Shown one piece after another: positions 16,201 to 25,196 of a stretch of 64,000 nucleotides of DNA. Source of the stretch: UBA2357 sp041916775 (GTDB lineage Bacteria; Pseudomonadota; Gammaproteobacteria; Burkholderiales; Rhodocyclaceae). A program made the position numbers and the translations under genes. Location of the stretch: the NCBI GenBank assembly GCA_041916775.1, contig JAYRYZ010000014.1, positions 1 to 64,000 of the forward strand. Reading direction: 5' to 3'. The first letter of the stretch is position 1, and each line of letters starts with the position of its first letter. The notes under the pieces were generated by a model. It made no database searches. It was not told the origin of the DNA and saw only the letters and a list, made by a program, of their open reading frames with translations.

Positions 16201-17688
16201 ATGAGCTACGTGCTGGCGCTGGACCAGGGCACGACGAGTTCGCGCGCAATGCTGTTCGATGCGAACGGCAGGGTGGTGTCGCAGGCGCAGCGTGCGTTGA
16301 CGCAGTCCTTCCCCCGGCCGGTTTGGGTCGAGCACGACGGCGACGAAATCCTGACGTCGCAGCTCGCCTGCGCGCGAGAGGCGCTCGCCAGTGCCGGCAT
16401 TCGCGCAGCGGCGCTGGCCGGGCTGGGGATCACCAACCAGCGCGAGACAACCCTGTTGTGGGAGCGTGCGAGCGGGCGTGCGCTGGCGCCGGCCATCGTC
16501 TGGCAGGATCGTCGCACCGCCGCGGCGTGCGATTGTTTGCGTGCCGAGGGGCGTGCAGGCTGGCTTCGCGCGAGGACGGGGCTGGAGCTCGATCCCTACT
16601 TCTCCGCGACCAAGCTGGCCTGGTTGCTGAACAACGTGCCGGGTGCGCGTGTGCGTGCAGAGCGTGGCGAACTCGCCTTCGGTACGGTGGACAGCTGGCT
16701 GGTCTGGCACCTCACCGCCGGGCGGCTGCATGTCACGGATGCGGGCAACGCATCGCGCACCTTGCTCTTCAACATCCATGAAGGCGATTGGGACGACGAA
16801 CTCCTCGAATGTTTCGACATCCCGCGTGCGCTGCTGCCGCAGGTGGTCGACAGCATCGGGGTGTGCGGTGTGACCGACGCGGCTTGCCTGGGCGCCGAGG
16901 TCCCGATCGCGGCGATCGCGGGCGATCAGCAGGCCGCCACGTTTGGCCAGGCCTGCCTTGCGCCGGGCAGCGCCAAGAACACCTACGGCACGGGGTGCTT
17001 CATGATGCTCAACACCGGCACCCAGCCCGTCGCGTCGCGGCATGGCCTGCTCACCACGACGGGATGGCGCAGTGCGGTCGCGACCACATATGCGCTCGAA
17101 GGCGGCATCTTCATGGGCGGCGCGCTGGTGCAATGGTTGCGCGATGGCCTGGGTCTCATCCGCAGCGCCGCCGAGATCGAGGCGCTCGCGGCGAGCGTGC
17201 CGGACAGCGGCGGCGTGGTGCTGGTGCCCGCCTTCACCGGCCTCGGCGCACCGCATTGGGACGCGCATGCACGCGGGCTGATGATCGGGCTCACGCGCGG
17301 TACCGGGCGGGCGCACATCGCGCGGGCAGCGCTTGAGGCGATCGCCTTGCAGGTACTGGATCTGGTCGATGCGATGCGGCTGGACGGGGCGCGGCTCGAC
17401 GAGCTCAGGGTTGATGGCGGCGCCGCCGCGAACGACCTGTTGATGCAGTTGCAGGCCGATCTTCTCGGGGTGCCCGTGATCCGCCCGGCGATGCTCGAGA
17501 CGACCGCGCAGGGCGTCGCCTTCATGGCGGGGCTGGCGGCAGGGGTGTGGCGCGACGAGGCCGCCGTTGCCGATCTGTGGCGCGTGGCGCACCGCTTCGA
17601 GCCTGAGATGACGGACGTCGTGCGCGACGCCATGGTGTCCAGATGGCACCGGGCCGTGGAACGCAGCAGGGCATGGGAGCTTGAATGA
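16201..17688 (+). CDS. glpK: glycerol kinase
   Basis: GlpK phosphorylates glycerol to glycerol 3-phosphate. The protein has 495 residues and is a full FGGY kinase: the N-terminal phosphate motif DQGTTSSRAM at 8-17, GITNQRETT, and the C-terminal GLGAPHWD and DGGAAANDLLMQ blocks. It is followed by glpD with a 4-nt ATGA overlap, so the two steps of glycerol entry are coupled. No glpF or glpR is present in the window. Confidence 0.97.
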   Translation: MSYVLALDQGTTSSRAMLFDANGRVVSQAQRALTQSFPRPVWVEHDGDEILTSQLACAREALASAGIRAAALAGLGITNQRETTLLWERASGRALAPAIVWQDRRTAAACDCLRAEGRAGWLRARTGLELDPYFSATKLAWLLNNVPGARVRAERGELAFGTVDSWLVWHLTAGRLHVTDAGNASRTLLFNIHEGDWDDELLECFDIPRALLPQVVDSIGVCGVTDAACLGAEVPIAAIAGDQQAATFGQACLAPGSAKNTYGTGCFMMLNTGTQPVASRHGLLTTTGWRSAVATTYALEGGIFMGGALVQWLRDGLGLIRSAAEIEALAASVPDSGGVVLVPAFTGLGAPHWDAHARGLMIGLTRGTGRAHIARAALEAIALQVLDLVDAMRLDGARLDELRVDGGAAANDLLMQLQADLLGVPVIRPAMLETTAQGVAFMAGLAAGVWRDEAAVADLWRVAHRFEPEMTDVVRDAMVSRWHRAVERSRAWELE

Positions 17689-19211
17689 GCACGCGCATTG
17701 CAGGGCGCGCCGGGCAGGGGCTGGATCGCGCCGATTTGCTGGCTCGACTCGGCGCCACGGCGGAGTGGGACGTGATCGTCGTCGGCGGCGGCGCGACCGG
17801 GTTGGGTTGTGCAGTCGATGCGGCGTCGCGCGGCTATCGAACCCTGCTGGTGGAGGCGCACGACTTCGCGAAAGGCACCAGCTCGCGCGCGACCAAGCTG
17901 GTGCATGGCGGCGTGCGCTATCTTGCGCAGGGCAACATTCCGCTCGTGCGCGAGGCCTTGCTCGAGCGCGCCCGTCTGCTCGCGAACGCCCCGCACATCG
18001 TCCATCCGCTGCGCTTTGTGGTGCCTGCCTATGGCTGGCTCGACAAACCTCGCTTCGGCATCGGGCTCACGCTTTATGACTGGCTCGCAGGTCGCCACGG
18101 GATCGCCCCCTGTCGCGTGCTCGATCCCGGCGAGACGCGCTCCGCGCTGCCGACCGTCGAGCCGCGCGGCCTGCGCGGGGGTATTGCCTACTGGGATGCA
18201 CAGTTCGACGACAGCCGGCTGTGCATTGCGCTGATGCGTACCGTGTTCGACCAGGGCGGCCTTGCGCTCAACTACATGCCTGTGGAAGGGCTACTCGTCG
18301 AAGGTGGTCGTGTCGTCGGCCTGAGCCTGCGGGAGTCGGAGTCAGGCAGGGCCTTCCCGGTGCGCGGCAAGGTGGTGATCAACGCTACCGGTGTCTGGGC
18401 GGATGGCCTGCGACGCATGGAGCGCCCCGGTGTGCGAGCCCTGCTGCGGCCCAGCCAGGGCGTGCATGTGGTGCTGGACGCCGGCTTCCTGCCTGGCAGC
18501 GATGCCTTGTTGGTGCCAGAGACGCCTGATGGGAGGGTGCTGTTCGTCATCCCTTGGCAGGGCAAGGTGCTGGTCGGCACGACCGACACGCCGCGTGGGG
18601 ATCTTCCGCTCGAGCCGCGTCCGCTCGATGGCGAAATCGACTTTATCCTCGAAACAGCGGGCCGCTACCTAGTGCACAAGCCCGCGCGTGCGGACGTGCG
18701 CAGCGTGTTCGTCGGCTTGCGTCCATTGATCGATGCGGGGGCCGCGCTCAGTACCGGAAAGCTTTCACGCGAACATCATATCGAGGTCTCGCCGGGGGGG
18801 ATGGTGACGATCACCGGTGGCAAATGGACCACCTATAGACGCATGGCGGAGGACTGCGTGAATGTCGCTGCAGGGGCGGCGCGCTTGCCCCGAAGCCCAT
18901 GCGTGACTGCAGGCTTGGGTCTGCATGGGGCGGACACGACGCCGGATGCAGCGAACCGACGCGATGGCGTAGCGGGTGCGATCAGCGAGGCGATGGTGCG
19001 GCACGCCGCGGCCGACGAACTCGCGCGCACCGTGGAGGATGTGCTGGCAAGGCGACATCGGCTGCTGTTTCTCGACGCCGCTGCCGCGATCGAGGCCGCC
19101 CCCGGCGTTGCAAGCGTGCTCGCCGCTGCGCTCGGCCGGGACGCCGCTTGGCAGGCCGGTCAGGTTACGGCGTTCAGCGCACTGGCGCAGGCCTATCTGC
19201 AGCGGGATTGA
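17685..19211 (+). CDS. glpD: glycerol-3-phosphate dehydrogenase (FAD, membrane-associated)
   Basis: GlpD oxidises glycerol 3-phosphate to DHAP and passes electrons to quinone. The 508-residue protein has an FAD Rossmann motif (VIVVGGGATGLG), the family block GTSSRATKLVHGGVRYL, and a C-terminal alpha domain. Its ATG overlaps the glpK stop. Its last 38 nt overlap the 3' end of the convergent DUF924 gene. Confidence 0.96.
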   Translation: MSTRIAGRAGQGLDRADLLARLGATAEWDVIVVGGGATGLGCAVDAASRGYRTLLVEAHDFAKGTSSRATKLVHGGVRYLAQGNIPLVREALLERARLLANAPHIVHPLRFVVPAYGWLDKPRFGIGLTLYDWLAGRHGIAPCRVLDPGETRSALPTVEPRGLRGGIAYWDAQFDDSRLCIALMRTVFDQGGLALNYMPVEGLLVEGGRVVGLSLRESESGRAFPVRGKVVINATGVWADGLRRMERPGVRALLRPSQGVHVVLDAGFLPGSDALLVPETPDGRVLFVIPWQGKVLVGTTDTPRGDLPLEPRPLDGEIDFILETAGRYLVHKPARADVRSVFVGLRPLIDAGAALSTGKLSREHHIEVSPGGMVTITGGKWTTYRRMAEDCVNVAAGAARLPRSPCVTAGLGLHGADTTPDAANRRDGVAGAISEAMVRHAAADELARTVEDVLARRHRLLFLDAAAAIEAAPGVASVLAAALGRDAAWQAGQVTAFSALAQAYLQRD

Positions 19212-19842
19212 CCGTTCCGGCGGGAGATGCAGCCGCGACCGCGGCTGCAAGGCTGGCCAGAAAGGCGAGCTCCAATGGTGTGCTGGTACGGCCAAGCACC
19301 GCATTGCGGTGCGGAAAGCGGCCAAAGCGAAGCACCACCTCGCGACGTGCGGCGGTGATGCGGCGCGCGTCTTCGCCGAGCTCCGATGCCAGGGCGAGCG
19401 CCCGCTCCTGATCGGCGAGCACCTCCGAGTGGGAATACGGCAGGTAGAAGAACTGGCGCAGATCGTCCGCGATACGCAGGTCCAGGGCGCCGTCCACAGC
19501 CTGCGAGGCATAGCGGCGGGCGAGCGGGTCGGTCGCGTACATGCGCGCCGTGCCGCGAAAGGCGCGGCGCGGGAAGCGGTCGAGCAGAAGGATCAGCGCC
19601 AGCGCACCGAGCGGGCTTGTCTCCCAGTGGCTCAGCATGCCGCTGGCGGCAGCGAGGTGCGCCTGCAGGAAGCGCTCGCGGAAGGTGCGGTCGAAGTCGG
19701 GGTTGCGCACAAACCATTGTGACGGGCCGGCGGTTTTCCAGAAGACGATCACGTCCTCCGGGCAGAGTCCGGAGAGAAGCTGTTCCGCGGGCCTCAACAA
19801 GTGCCGGCTTCCTGGTTGTTGATATCGGTGAATGTGGATCAT
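19174..19842 (-). CDS. DUF924 family protein
   Basis: This predicted soluble, all-helical protein has 222 residues. The family block is clear: DVIVFWKTAG near the N-terminus, then LLLDRFPRRAFRGTARMYATD and the YLPYSHSE segment. DUF924 proteins have a TPR-like fold and no established activity. The first 25 or so residues are not family-like, so the true start may be internal. The 3' end overlaps glpD on the other strand by 38 nt. Confidence 0.8.
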   Translation of the reverse strand: MIHIHRYQQPGSRHLLRPAEQLLSGLCPEDVIVFWKTAGPSQWFVRNPDFDRTFRERFLQAHLAAASGMLSHWETSPLGALALILLLDRFPRRAFRGTARMYATDPLARRYASQAVDGALDLRIADDLRQFFYLPYSHSEVLADQERALALASELGEDARRITAARREVVLRFGRFPHRNAVLGRTSTPLELAFLASLAAAVAAASPAGTVNPAADRPAPVR

Positions 19843-19952
19843 CGGGGCCCCCGTCTCGCGTAAGCCATGAACGCGTTAACGACGGGCAGGGCCGGTGGCT
19901 GAATGGGGTGGCCGGTTAAACTGTGTTTCGAAGCCAGAGGCCGTGAGGTTGA

Positions 19953-20855
19953 TCAGATGGCGCGTTCGAATCGGGCGAGCGACGCGCCGGCCTTGTCGAG
20001 GTCGTACAGGAAGTCTTCCCCGAGAAGGTAGTGCAGCTCCGCCTCGCGCGGTGTGGTGAGCGTGTCGATCGCGCGCAGCGCGGCATCCACACGGCCCGGA
20101 TGTACATGCACGAGGTGGTGGGGGCCACGATGCGAGAGGAAGCGCTTCATTTTCTCGCGGAACGGCGGGCCGCCATTGAAGTCGTGCAGCCCGGAAAACC
20201 CCTCGTTCATCGGCAGTGCCGCCGCGCCGGCAAGGCGACGCCATCCCAGCCCCAGCGCACTGATCAAGAGCGCCTTGCGCCATCCCAGCCCGCGCCGCAG
20301 GCAGCGGGAGGGCGGCTCGACGCAGTTGCGGACCCACACCGTGCCTGCCCGATAGCGTGCGCGCAGAATGCCGACGAGGGCCTCGCGCACCCCGGGAAGG
20401 ATGTGGACATGCTGGTGTCCGTCGACGAAGTCCGGCGGCCCGCCCCAGTGCGCCTCGAAGGTATCCAACTGGGCGTGGATCTCGGCACGGAACGCGGTCT
20501 CGGGCACCCGGCAGCCCAGACAGGCAAACATCAGCCTGCCGAGTGGTGGCAGTCGGTCCCCGTTGCCGGCCGGTGCGCAGCCTGAGGCTGCGCGGTGGTC
20601 GGTGAGCGTGAGATGCAGACCGACATCCGCCGCGCTGGACGCGACAGCACTGCGCAGCAGATGGACGCTCGTCGGCCAGTCGTCGCACACCGTCATGCAA
20701 CCGGCGGCCGATAGTCGGCCGCTGCGAACCAGGTCGGCAATACCTTCGGATACACCCGGCGCTAGCCCGAAATCGTCCGCACAGAGTACGATGTTCGACC
20801 GTATTCTCAATGCCGGCCTCTTCCCGGGAGATGCGCCCCGCGCATGGGCTGCCAT
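19953..20855 (-). CDS. ChbG/HpnK-type carbohydrate or hopanoid deacetylase
   Basis: This YdjC/ChbG/HpnK family protein has the metal-binding pattern LCADDFGL near the N-terminus, GLHLTLTDH, and DGHQHVHILPGV in the middle. Such enzymes remove N-acetyl groups from chito-oligosaccharides (ChbG) or from hopanoid glycosyl head groups (HpnK). I chose ATG 20855 (300 residues); a GTG at 20897 also fits. It diverges from a GT2/ArnT-like/GtrA cassette, so a substrate within an envelope glycolipid is plausible. No other hpn gene is present, so the HpnK assignment is tentative. Confidence 0.82.
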   Translation of the reverse strand: MAAHARGASPGKRPALRIRSNIVLCADDFGLAPGVSEGIADLVRSGRLSAAGCMTVCDDWPTSVHLLRSAVASSAADVGLHLTLTDHRAASGCAPAGNGDRLPPLGRLMFACLGCRVPETAFRAEIHAQLDTFEAHWGGPPDFVDGHQHVHILPGVREALVGILRARYRAGTVWVRNCVEPPSRCLRRGLGWRKALLISALGLGWRRLAGAAALPMNEGFSGLHDFNGGPPFREKMKRFLSHRGPHHLVHVHPGRVDAALRAIDTLTTPREAELHYLLGEDFLYDLDKAGASLARFERAI

Positions 20856-20915
20856 CCTTCGTCGCGGGGCGGTGTGCGGGCATTCACCTTGTTCCACTCC
20901 CTATCAGAGTCCAGC

Positions 20916-21914
20916 GTGACGACAGAAGTCAAACACGACCCGAACGCGGGCGGCCTGCCGCGACGTCCATTGCCGGCGCTGTCGGTCGTGATCCCGGTGT
21001 ACAACGAATGTGGCTCCATTGCTCGGCTGCATCAACGTCTGGTCGCGGTATGCGCAGGCCTTGCGGTTTCCGGCTTCGAGATTATCTTTGTGGATGACGG
21101 CAGCCGGGATGCGAGTTTCGCGGAAGTCCGGCGCCTCGGCAAGGACGATGGGGCGGTGCGCGGCATCCGCTTCGCACGCAATTTCGGCAAGGAGGCGGCG
21201 ATGGCTGCCGGCCTGCGCGCAGCGCGTGGCGATGTGGTGGTGCTGATGGACGGCGACCTGCAACATCCGCCCGAGTTGATTCCGGAGATGTTCTCGCGCT
21301 GGCTGGACGGTGCGCAGATGGTGACCGCCGTGCGCCGCAGCCGCGATACGGACCCTTGGCTGCGCACTCTGCTCTCGCATGCCTTTTACCGTGTGTTCGC
21401 GCGTTTGTGCGAGGTGTCGCTGGCGGAAGGCGGGGGGGATTTTCGCCTCTTCGACCGCGTGGTGGTCGATGCCATCAACAGCCTCCCGGAGCGCAACCGC
21501 TTCATGAAGGGCATCACCAGTTGGGTCGGTTTCCGCCAGGACGAGGTGCCCTTCGAGCCGGCTGCGCGTGAGGCCGGCGCGACGCGCTGGTCCTTGTGGC
21601 GCTTGCTGCGCTATGCGCTCGACGGCATATCGGCCTTCAGCAACCTGCCGTTGAGGGTGTGGTCGCTGATCGGGTTCTGGATGGCCTTCCTCTCCGGTGG
21701 CTACGGCGTGTGGCTGCTCATCGAAACGGCGATCTGGGGGATCGATGTGCCCGGCTACGCATCGCTGATGCTGGCGGTGCTGTTCACCGGTGGCATCCAG
21801 CTGATCAGCCTCGGTGTGCTCGGGGAATACATCGGGCGCATCTTTACCGAGGTGAAGTCGCGTCCGCTCTACCTCGTGGCCGAAACCAGCGGATTCGAGG
21901 CGCGCAACTCTTGA
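20916..21914 (+). CDS. GT2 family glycosyltransferase (GtrB/DPM1/ArnC-like)
   Basis: A GT-A catalytic domain (SVVIPVYNE, then IFVDDGSRD and MDGDLQHPPE) is followed by two transmembrane segments (IGFWMAFLSGGYGVWLLI and ASLMLAVLFTGGIQLISLGV) and the tail EYIGRIFTEVKSRPLYLV. This layout is that of enzymes that load a sugar onto undecaprenyl phosphate. I list the GTG at 20916 (332 residues); an ATG at 20844 would overlap the divergent deacetylase. It overlaps the next gene by 1 nt. Confidence 0.9.
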   Translation: MTTEVKHDPNAGGLPRRPLPALSVVIPVYNECGSIARLHQRLVAVCAGLAVSGFEIIFVDDGSRDASFAEVRRLGKDDGAVRGIRFARNFGKEAAMAAGLRAARGDVVVLMDGDLQHPPELIPEMFSRWLDGAQMVTAVRRSRDTDPWLRTLLSHAFYRVFARLCEVSLAEGGGDFRLFDRVVVDAINSLPERNRFMKGITSWVGFRQDEVPFEPAAREAGATRWSLWRLLRYALDGISAFSNLPLRVWSLIGFWMAFLSGGYGVWLLIETAIWGIDVPGYASLMLAVLFTGGIQLISLGVLGEYIGRIFTEVKSRPLYLVAETSGFEARNS

Positions 21915-23491
21915 TGGCGCGGACCGGAGTCGGGGCAGGGCTGGCCGACCGTCTGTCCTGGGGGTTGCTGCTGGCGTGGGTGGTGGTGATCGGGCTGACC
22001 TTCGATCAATACGGCCTGAGCAACGACGAGGAGGTGCAGCACACCTACGGCCGCTTGCTGCTTGCTTACCTGAGCAGCGGCTTCGCGGACGAAAGCCTCT
22101 TTGCCTACAAGAACCTCTACCTGTACGGCGGGTTCTTCGATCTGCTCGCCGCAATTGCCGAGAAGGTGTGGCCGGCGGCCAATCCATGGGATCTGCGTCA
22201 CGGCCTGTCGGCCTTGTTCGGGCTGGCGGGCCTTGCCGGTGTGTGGGTGCTGGGGCGGTGGCTGGCGGGTCCGGCGACGGGGCTGGTGGCACTCGTGATC
22301 CTGAGCCTCACCGGCGCATGGACTGGCGCGATGTTCACGCACACCAAGGACGTGCCGTTCGCCACCACCATGCTCTGGGCGCTCTACTTCTCGGTGCGGG
22401 TGGTGAGCGCGTTGCCGCGTCCGGCGCTGCGCCATGCGCTCGGGCTCGGGCTCGCGCTCGGATGCGCCTTCGGGCTGCGCGTGGGCGCGGTGTTCGCGGT
22501 GTTCTACCTGGGCATGGGCATGGTGTTCATGGCGTGGCGTGAGGGGAGCGCCGCCGTCCCGCGGCTCGTGTTCCTGGCGCGGAGCCTTGCCGCCATCTGG
22601 CCGGCCTACCCGATTGCGCTGGCGCTCACGGCCTGTTTCTGGCCCTGGGTGGTGCAGGCGCCATTGAACCTCGTGAACGCGGCGACGACCTTCTCTCACT
22701 TCGCGTTTCCGCTCAACACCTTGTTCGCGGGGGAGGTGATGCGCATGGACACGGTGCCGCGTCATTACCTGCTGACCTACCTGTCGATCCGCCTGCCCGA
22801 GCTTGCGCTGTGCGGCCTCGCTGCCGCAGCATGGTTCGGCGGCGTCGCGATCCGGCGGGGGGGCATCCGGACCGCGCCACGCGCCATTGCGTGGTTGATG
22901 GTGTGCCTGGCGGCCTGTGTTCCGCTTGCCTATACCTTGCTCGCTGCGCCACCGCTCTACAACGGCTTGCGCCACTTCACCTTCATCCTGCCGCCGCTCG
23001 CCGTCATCGCGGCTGCAGGCGTGTCTGCAGGGCGTGGTCTGGGCAGGATCGCTGCGGGCTGTACGGTGGCGTTGGCCGCGTTCTCCGCGCACGCGTTGTG
23101 GCAACTGCATCCCTATGGCTATCTCCACTACAACCTGCTTGCCGGAGGCACCGCGGGTGCCGTGGCGCGTTGGGAGACCGACTACTGGAGCCAGACCCTG
23201 CGTGAATCCGCCCTGCAGCTCAATGCCCTGGTCGCCGCGGAGGGCGACACGGACCGTCGCTACCGCGTGGCGGTGTGCGGTGATCCGCTGCAGGCGAGCA
23301 GTTGGCTGGACCCGCGACTGGAGGTCACTGCGGACTGGCGCGCGGCCGACTTCTTCATCGCCACGACGCACATGTTCTGCCACACGTCGCTGCAGGGCCG
23401 CGAGAGCGCGCGTGTGGTGCGTGGATCCGCCGTGCTGGCGGTGACGCTTGACCGGCGTCACCTGTCCGGCGCGGCGCGGGCGCCCAAATGA
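21914..23491 (+). CDS. ArnT/PMT-like membrane glycosyltransferase
   Basis: This integral membrane protein has 525 residues and about 10-12 hydrophobic segments. The early periplasmic loop contains SNDEEVQHTYG, an acidic pair typical of lipid-linked-sugar (GT-C) transferases, and FTHTKDVPFAT follows a later segment. It would move a sugar from undecaprenyl phosphate to an envelope acceptor. The start ATG at 21914 overlaps the GT2 stop (TGATG); a longer in-frame reading lies inside the GT2 gene. The acceptor is unknown. Confidence 0.82.
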   Translation: MARTGVGAGLADRLSWGLLLAWVVVIGLTFDQYGLSNDEEVQHTYGRLLLAYLSSGFADESLFAYKNLYLYGGFFDLLAAIAEKVWPAANPWDLRHGLSALFGLAGLAGVWVLGRWLAGPATGLVALVILSLTGAWTGAMFTHTKDVPFATTMLWALYFSVRVVSALPRPALRHALGLGLALGCAFGLRVGAVFAVFYLGMGMVFMAWREGSAAVPRLVFLARSLAAIWPAYPIALALTACFWPWVVQAPLNLVNAATTFSHFAFPLNTLFAGEVMRMDTVPRHYLLTYLSIRLPELALCGLAAAAWFGGVAIRRGGIRTAPRAIAWLMVCLAACVPLAYTLLAAPPLYNGLRHFTFILPPLAVIAAAGVSAGRGLGRIAAGCTVALAAFSAHALWQLHPYGYLHYNLLAGGTAGAVARWETDYWSQTLRESALQLNALVAAEGDTDRRYRVAVCGDPLQASSWLDPRLEVTADWRAADFFIATTHMFCHTSLQGRESARVVRGSAVLAVTLDRRHLSGAARAPK

Positions 23492-23886
23492 AGCAGGACC
23501 TCACGTGCCTTGCCCGCTTGTGGCAGCTCACGCGTTTCGGCATGGTGGGCGCGGTCGGTACGCTCGCGCACTATGCGCTCTTGCTCGCGCTGGTCGAGTG
23601 GCTGGGTACCGGCGCGATGACCGGGACAGCCTGCGGCAGCGTCCTCGGGGCGTTGGTGAACTATCTGCTCAGCCGCAGGCTGGTGTTTGCGTCGCAGCGG
23701 CGGCATCGCGAGGCGTTGCCGCGCTTCCTGCTGGTCGCGGCGTCCAGTCTGCTGTTGAATGCGCTCCTGATGTACGCGATGACCGTGGGCTTGGGCTGGC
23801 ATTACCTCGTTTCCCAGCTCCTGACCACGGCCTTGCTGCTGCTGTGGAACTACGTCGCAAACGCGCGCTGGACCTTCTCCACCTGA
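23488..23886 (+). CDS. GtrA family membrane protein (polyprenyl-sugar flippase type)
   Basis: This 132-residue protein has four predicted transmembrane helices and the GtrA pattern: RFGMVGAVGTLAHY at the start, NYLLSRRLVF in the middle, WNYVANARWTFS at the end. GtrA proteins are thought to flip undecaprenyl-phosphate-linked glucose. It overlaps the ArnT-like gene by 4 nt (ATGA), completing a GT2/GT-C/GtrA cassette. Its 3' end overlaps the convergent sensor kinase gene by 37 nt. Confidence 0.88.
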   Translation: MKQDLTCLARLWQLTRFGMVGAVGTLAHYALLLALVEWLGTGAMTGTACGSVLGALVNYLLSRRLVFASQRRHREALPRFLLVAASSLLLNALLMYAMTVGLGWHYLVSQLLTTALLLLWNYVANARWTFST

Positions 23887-25196
23887 CGGCGTGGCAGTCG
23901 TACCTCGGCAATCAATCCACCACCCGCCGCGTTGGCGAGACGCACTTCGCCGCCCTGGCGCTGGAGCAGGTTGCGCGCGATCGCCAACCCGAGGCCGGTA
24001 CCACCGGTGTCGCGGTTGCGTGACGATTCGGTGCGGTAGAAGGGTTCGAACACCTTCTCGAGTTCCGTTTCCGGCAGACCCGGGCCGTGATCGCGGATTG
24101 TGATGCATATCTCGGCGCCTCGGTCCAGCACGGCGATCTCGACCTGCTCCCCATACTTCACGCCGTTGCCGATGAGATTCCACAGGGCACGGCGCAGTGC
24201 CTGAGGCTGGCATGGGCAGGGTGCGCCCGCGCTGCCCGCGATCGCGACCGGCCAGCCCATGTCGGCGGCGTCGTCCGCGACGGCGGCGAGCAGGCCGTCG
24301 ATGTCGGTGGCCTGGCTGGCTTCGCGGCTGTCGAGGCTGCGGGCATAGTCCAGGCCTTCCTTCACCAGCGACTGCATCGCGTCCAGATCGGACTGGATGC
24401 GATCACGCAGGTTGTCGTCGTCCACGAGCTCTGCGCGCAGTCGCAGTCGCGTGATCGGTGTCTGCAGGTCGTGGGAGATCGCCGCCAGGATGCGGGTCCG
24501 CTCGGCAACATGTTCGCGCACGCGCTGCTGCATCTGGTTGAGCGCGCGTGCCGCCATGCGCACCTCGGGTGGACCGTGCGGGTCCAGCGGTGGCCGGTCG
24601 GGGTTCTCGCCGATTGCGATCGCCGCTTCCGCCATGCGCCGGATCGGGCGGGTGGCGGTGCGCACCGCGAACCAGGCGATGAGGCTGAGACCGACGACGA
24701 AGGCGATCAGCGCCGCGAGCGCCCGCTCGGGACTGAACTGGAAGGCTGGCGGCGGCGGCGCCGGCAGGCGAACCGTGAGCGGCGAGCCGTCGCTGAGCCG
24801 GAGCGAGAGCAGAACGCGTCGATGCGGGTGGCGGTCTTCGTCCGTGCGCATGAGGAGGGACGGCTGGAAGCCCGGTAGCCCCTGTGCGAGCGCCGTGCCG
24901 AGCGGAGTGGATTGAGCTAGCGGCGCCGCGTCCAGCGGTGGCGGCGCGAGCATGAAGCGCAGCCGCCGCCGTCCCAGCGTGTCTATCCAGGCCGCCCTGT
25001 CGGAAGGGGCGAGGCGGTCCAGCACTTCCACGGCGGAGGAGATGTCGCGCACCAGCCCGTCGATGAGGAGATCGCGGTCGTGCCGGTCGCGCTCGCCGCG
25101 GAACAGCGCGAGGCTGGTCGCGAGCACGCAGGCGATGCCGATCAGCCAGATCAGCATCAGTCGCGCGAACAGCGAGGGCGGCCAGAGGCGTCTCAT
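23850..25196 (-). CDS. two-component sensor histidine kinase
   Basis: This 448-residue membrane kinase has a TM helix near 9-31, a periplasmic sensor of about 130 residues, a second TM near 160-178, a HAMP linker (TRPIRRMAEAA), the H-box ISHDLQTPITRLR with His242, and an ATPase domain with NLIGNGVKYG, DHGPGLP and GTGLGLAI. The architecture resembles EnvZ-type kinases. The start ATG at 25196 overlaps the response regulator stop (ATGA). The divergent Spy-like gene suggests envelope stress or metal sensing. Confidence 0.93.
   Translation of the reverse strand: MRRLWPPSLFARLMLIWLIGIACVLATSLALFRGERDRHDRDLLIDGLVRDISSAVEVLDRLAPSDRAAWIDTLGRRRLRFMLAPPPLDAAPLAQSTPLGTALAQGLPGFQPSLLMRTDEDRHPHRRVLLSLRLSDGSPLTVRLPAPPPPAFQFSPERALAALIAFVVGLSLIAWFAVRTATRPIRRMAEAAIAIGENPDRPPLDPHGPPEVRMAARALNQMQQRVREHVAERTRILAAISHDLQTPITRLRLRAELVDDDNLRDRIQSDLDAMQSLVKEGLDYARSLDSREASQATDIDGLLAAVADDAADMGWPVAIAGSAGAPCPCQPQALRRALWNLIGNGVKYGEQVEIAVLDRGAEICITIRDHGPGLPETELEKVFEPFYRTESSRNRDTGGTGLGLAIARNLLQRQGGEVRLANAAGGGLIAEVRLPRRQVEKVQRAFAT

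Noticed and set aside
16018..17649. Upstream extension of the SpoIIAA-like gene to 664 residues
   Set aside because: The extension is antisense to glpK and shows no domain.
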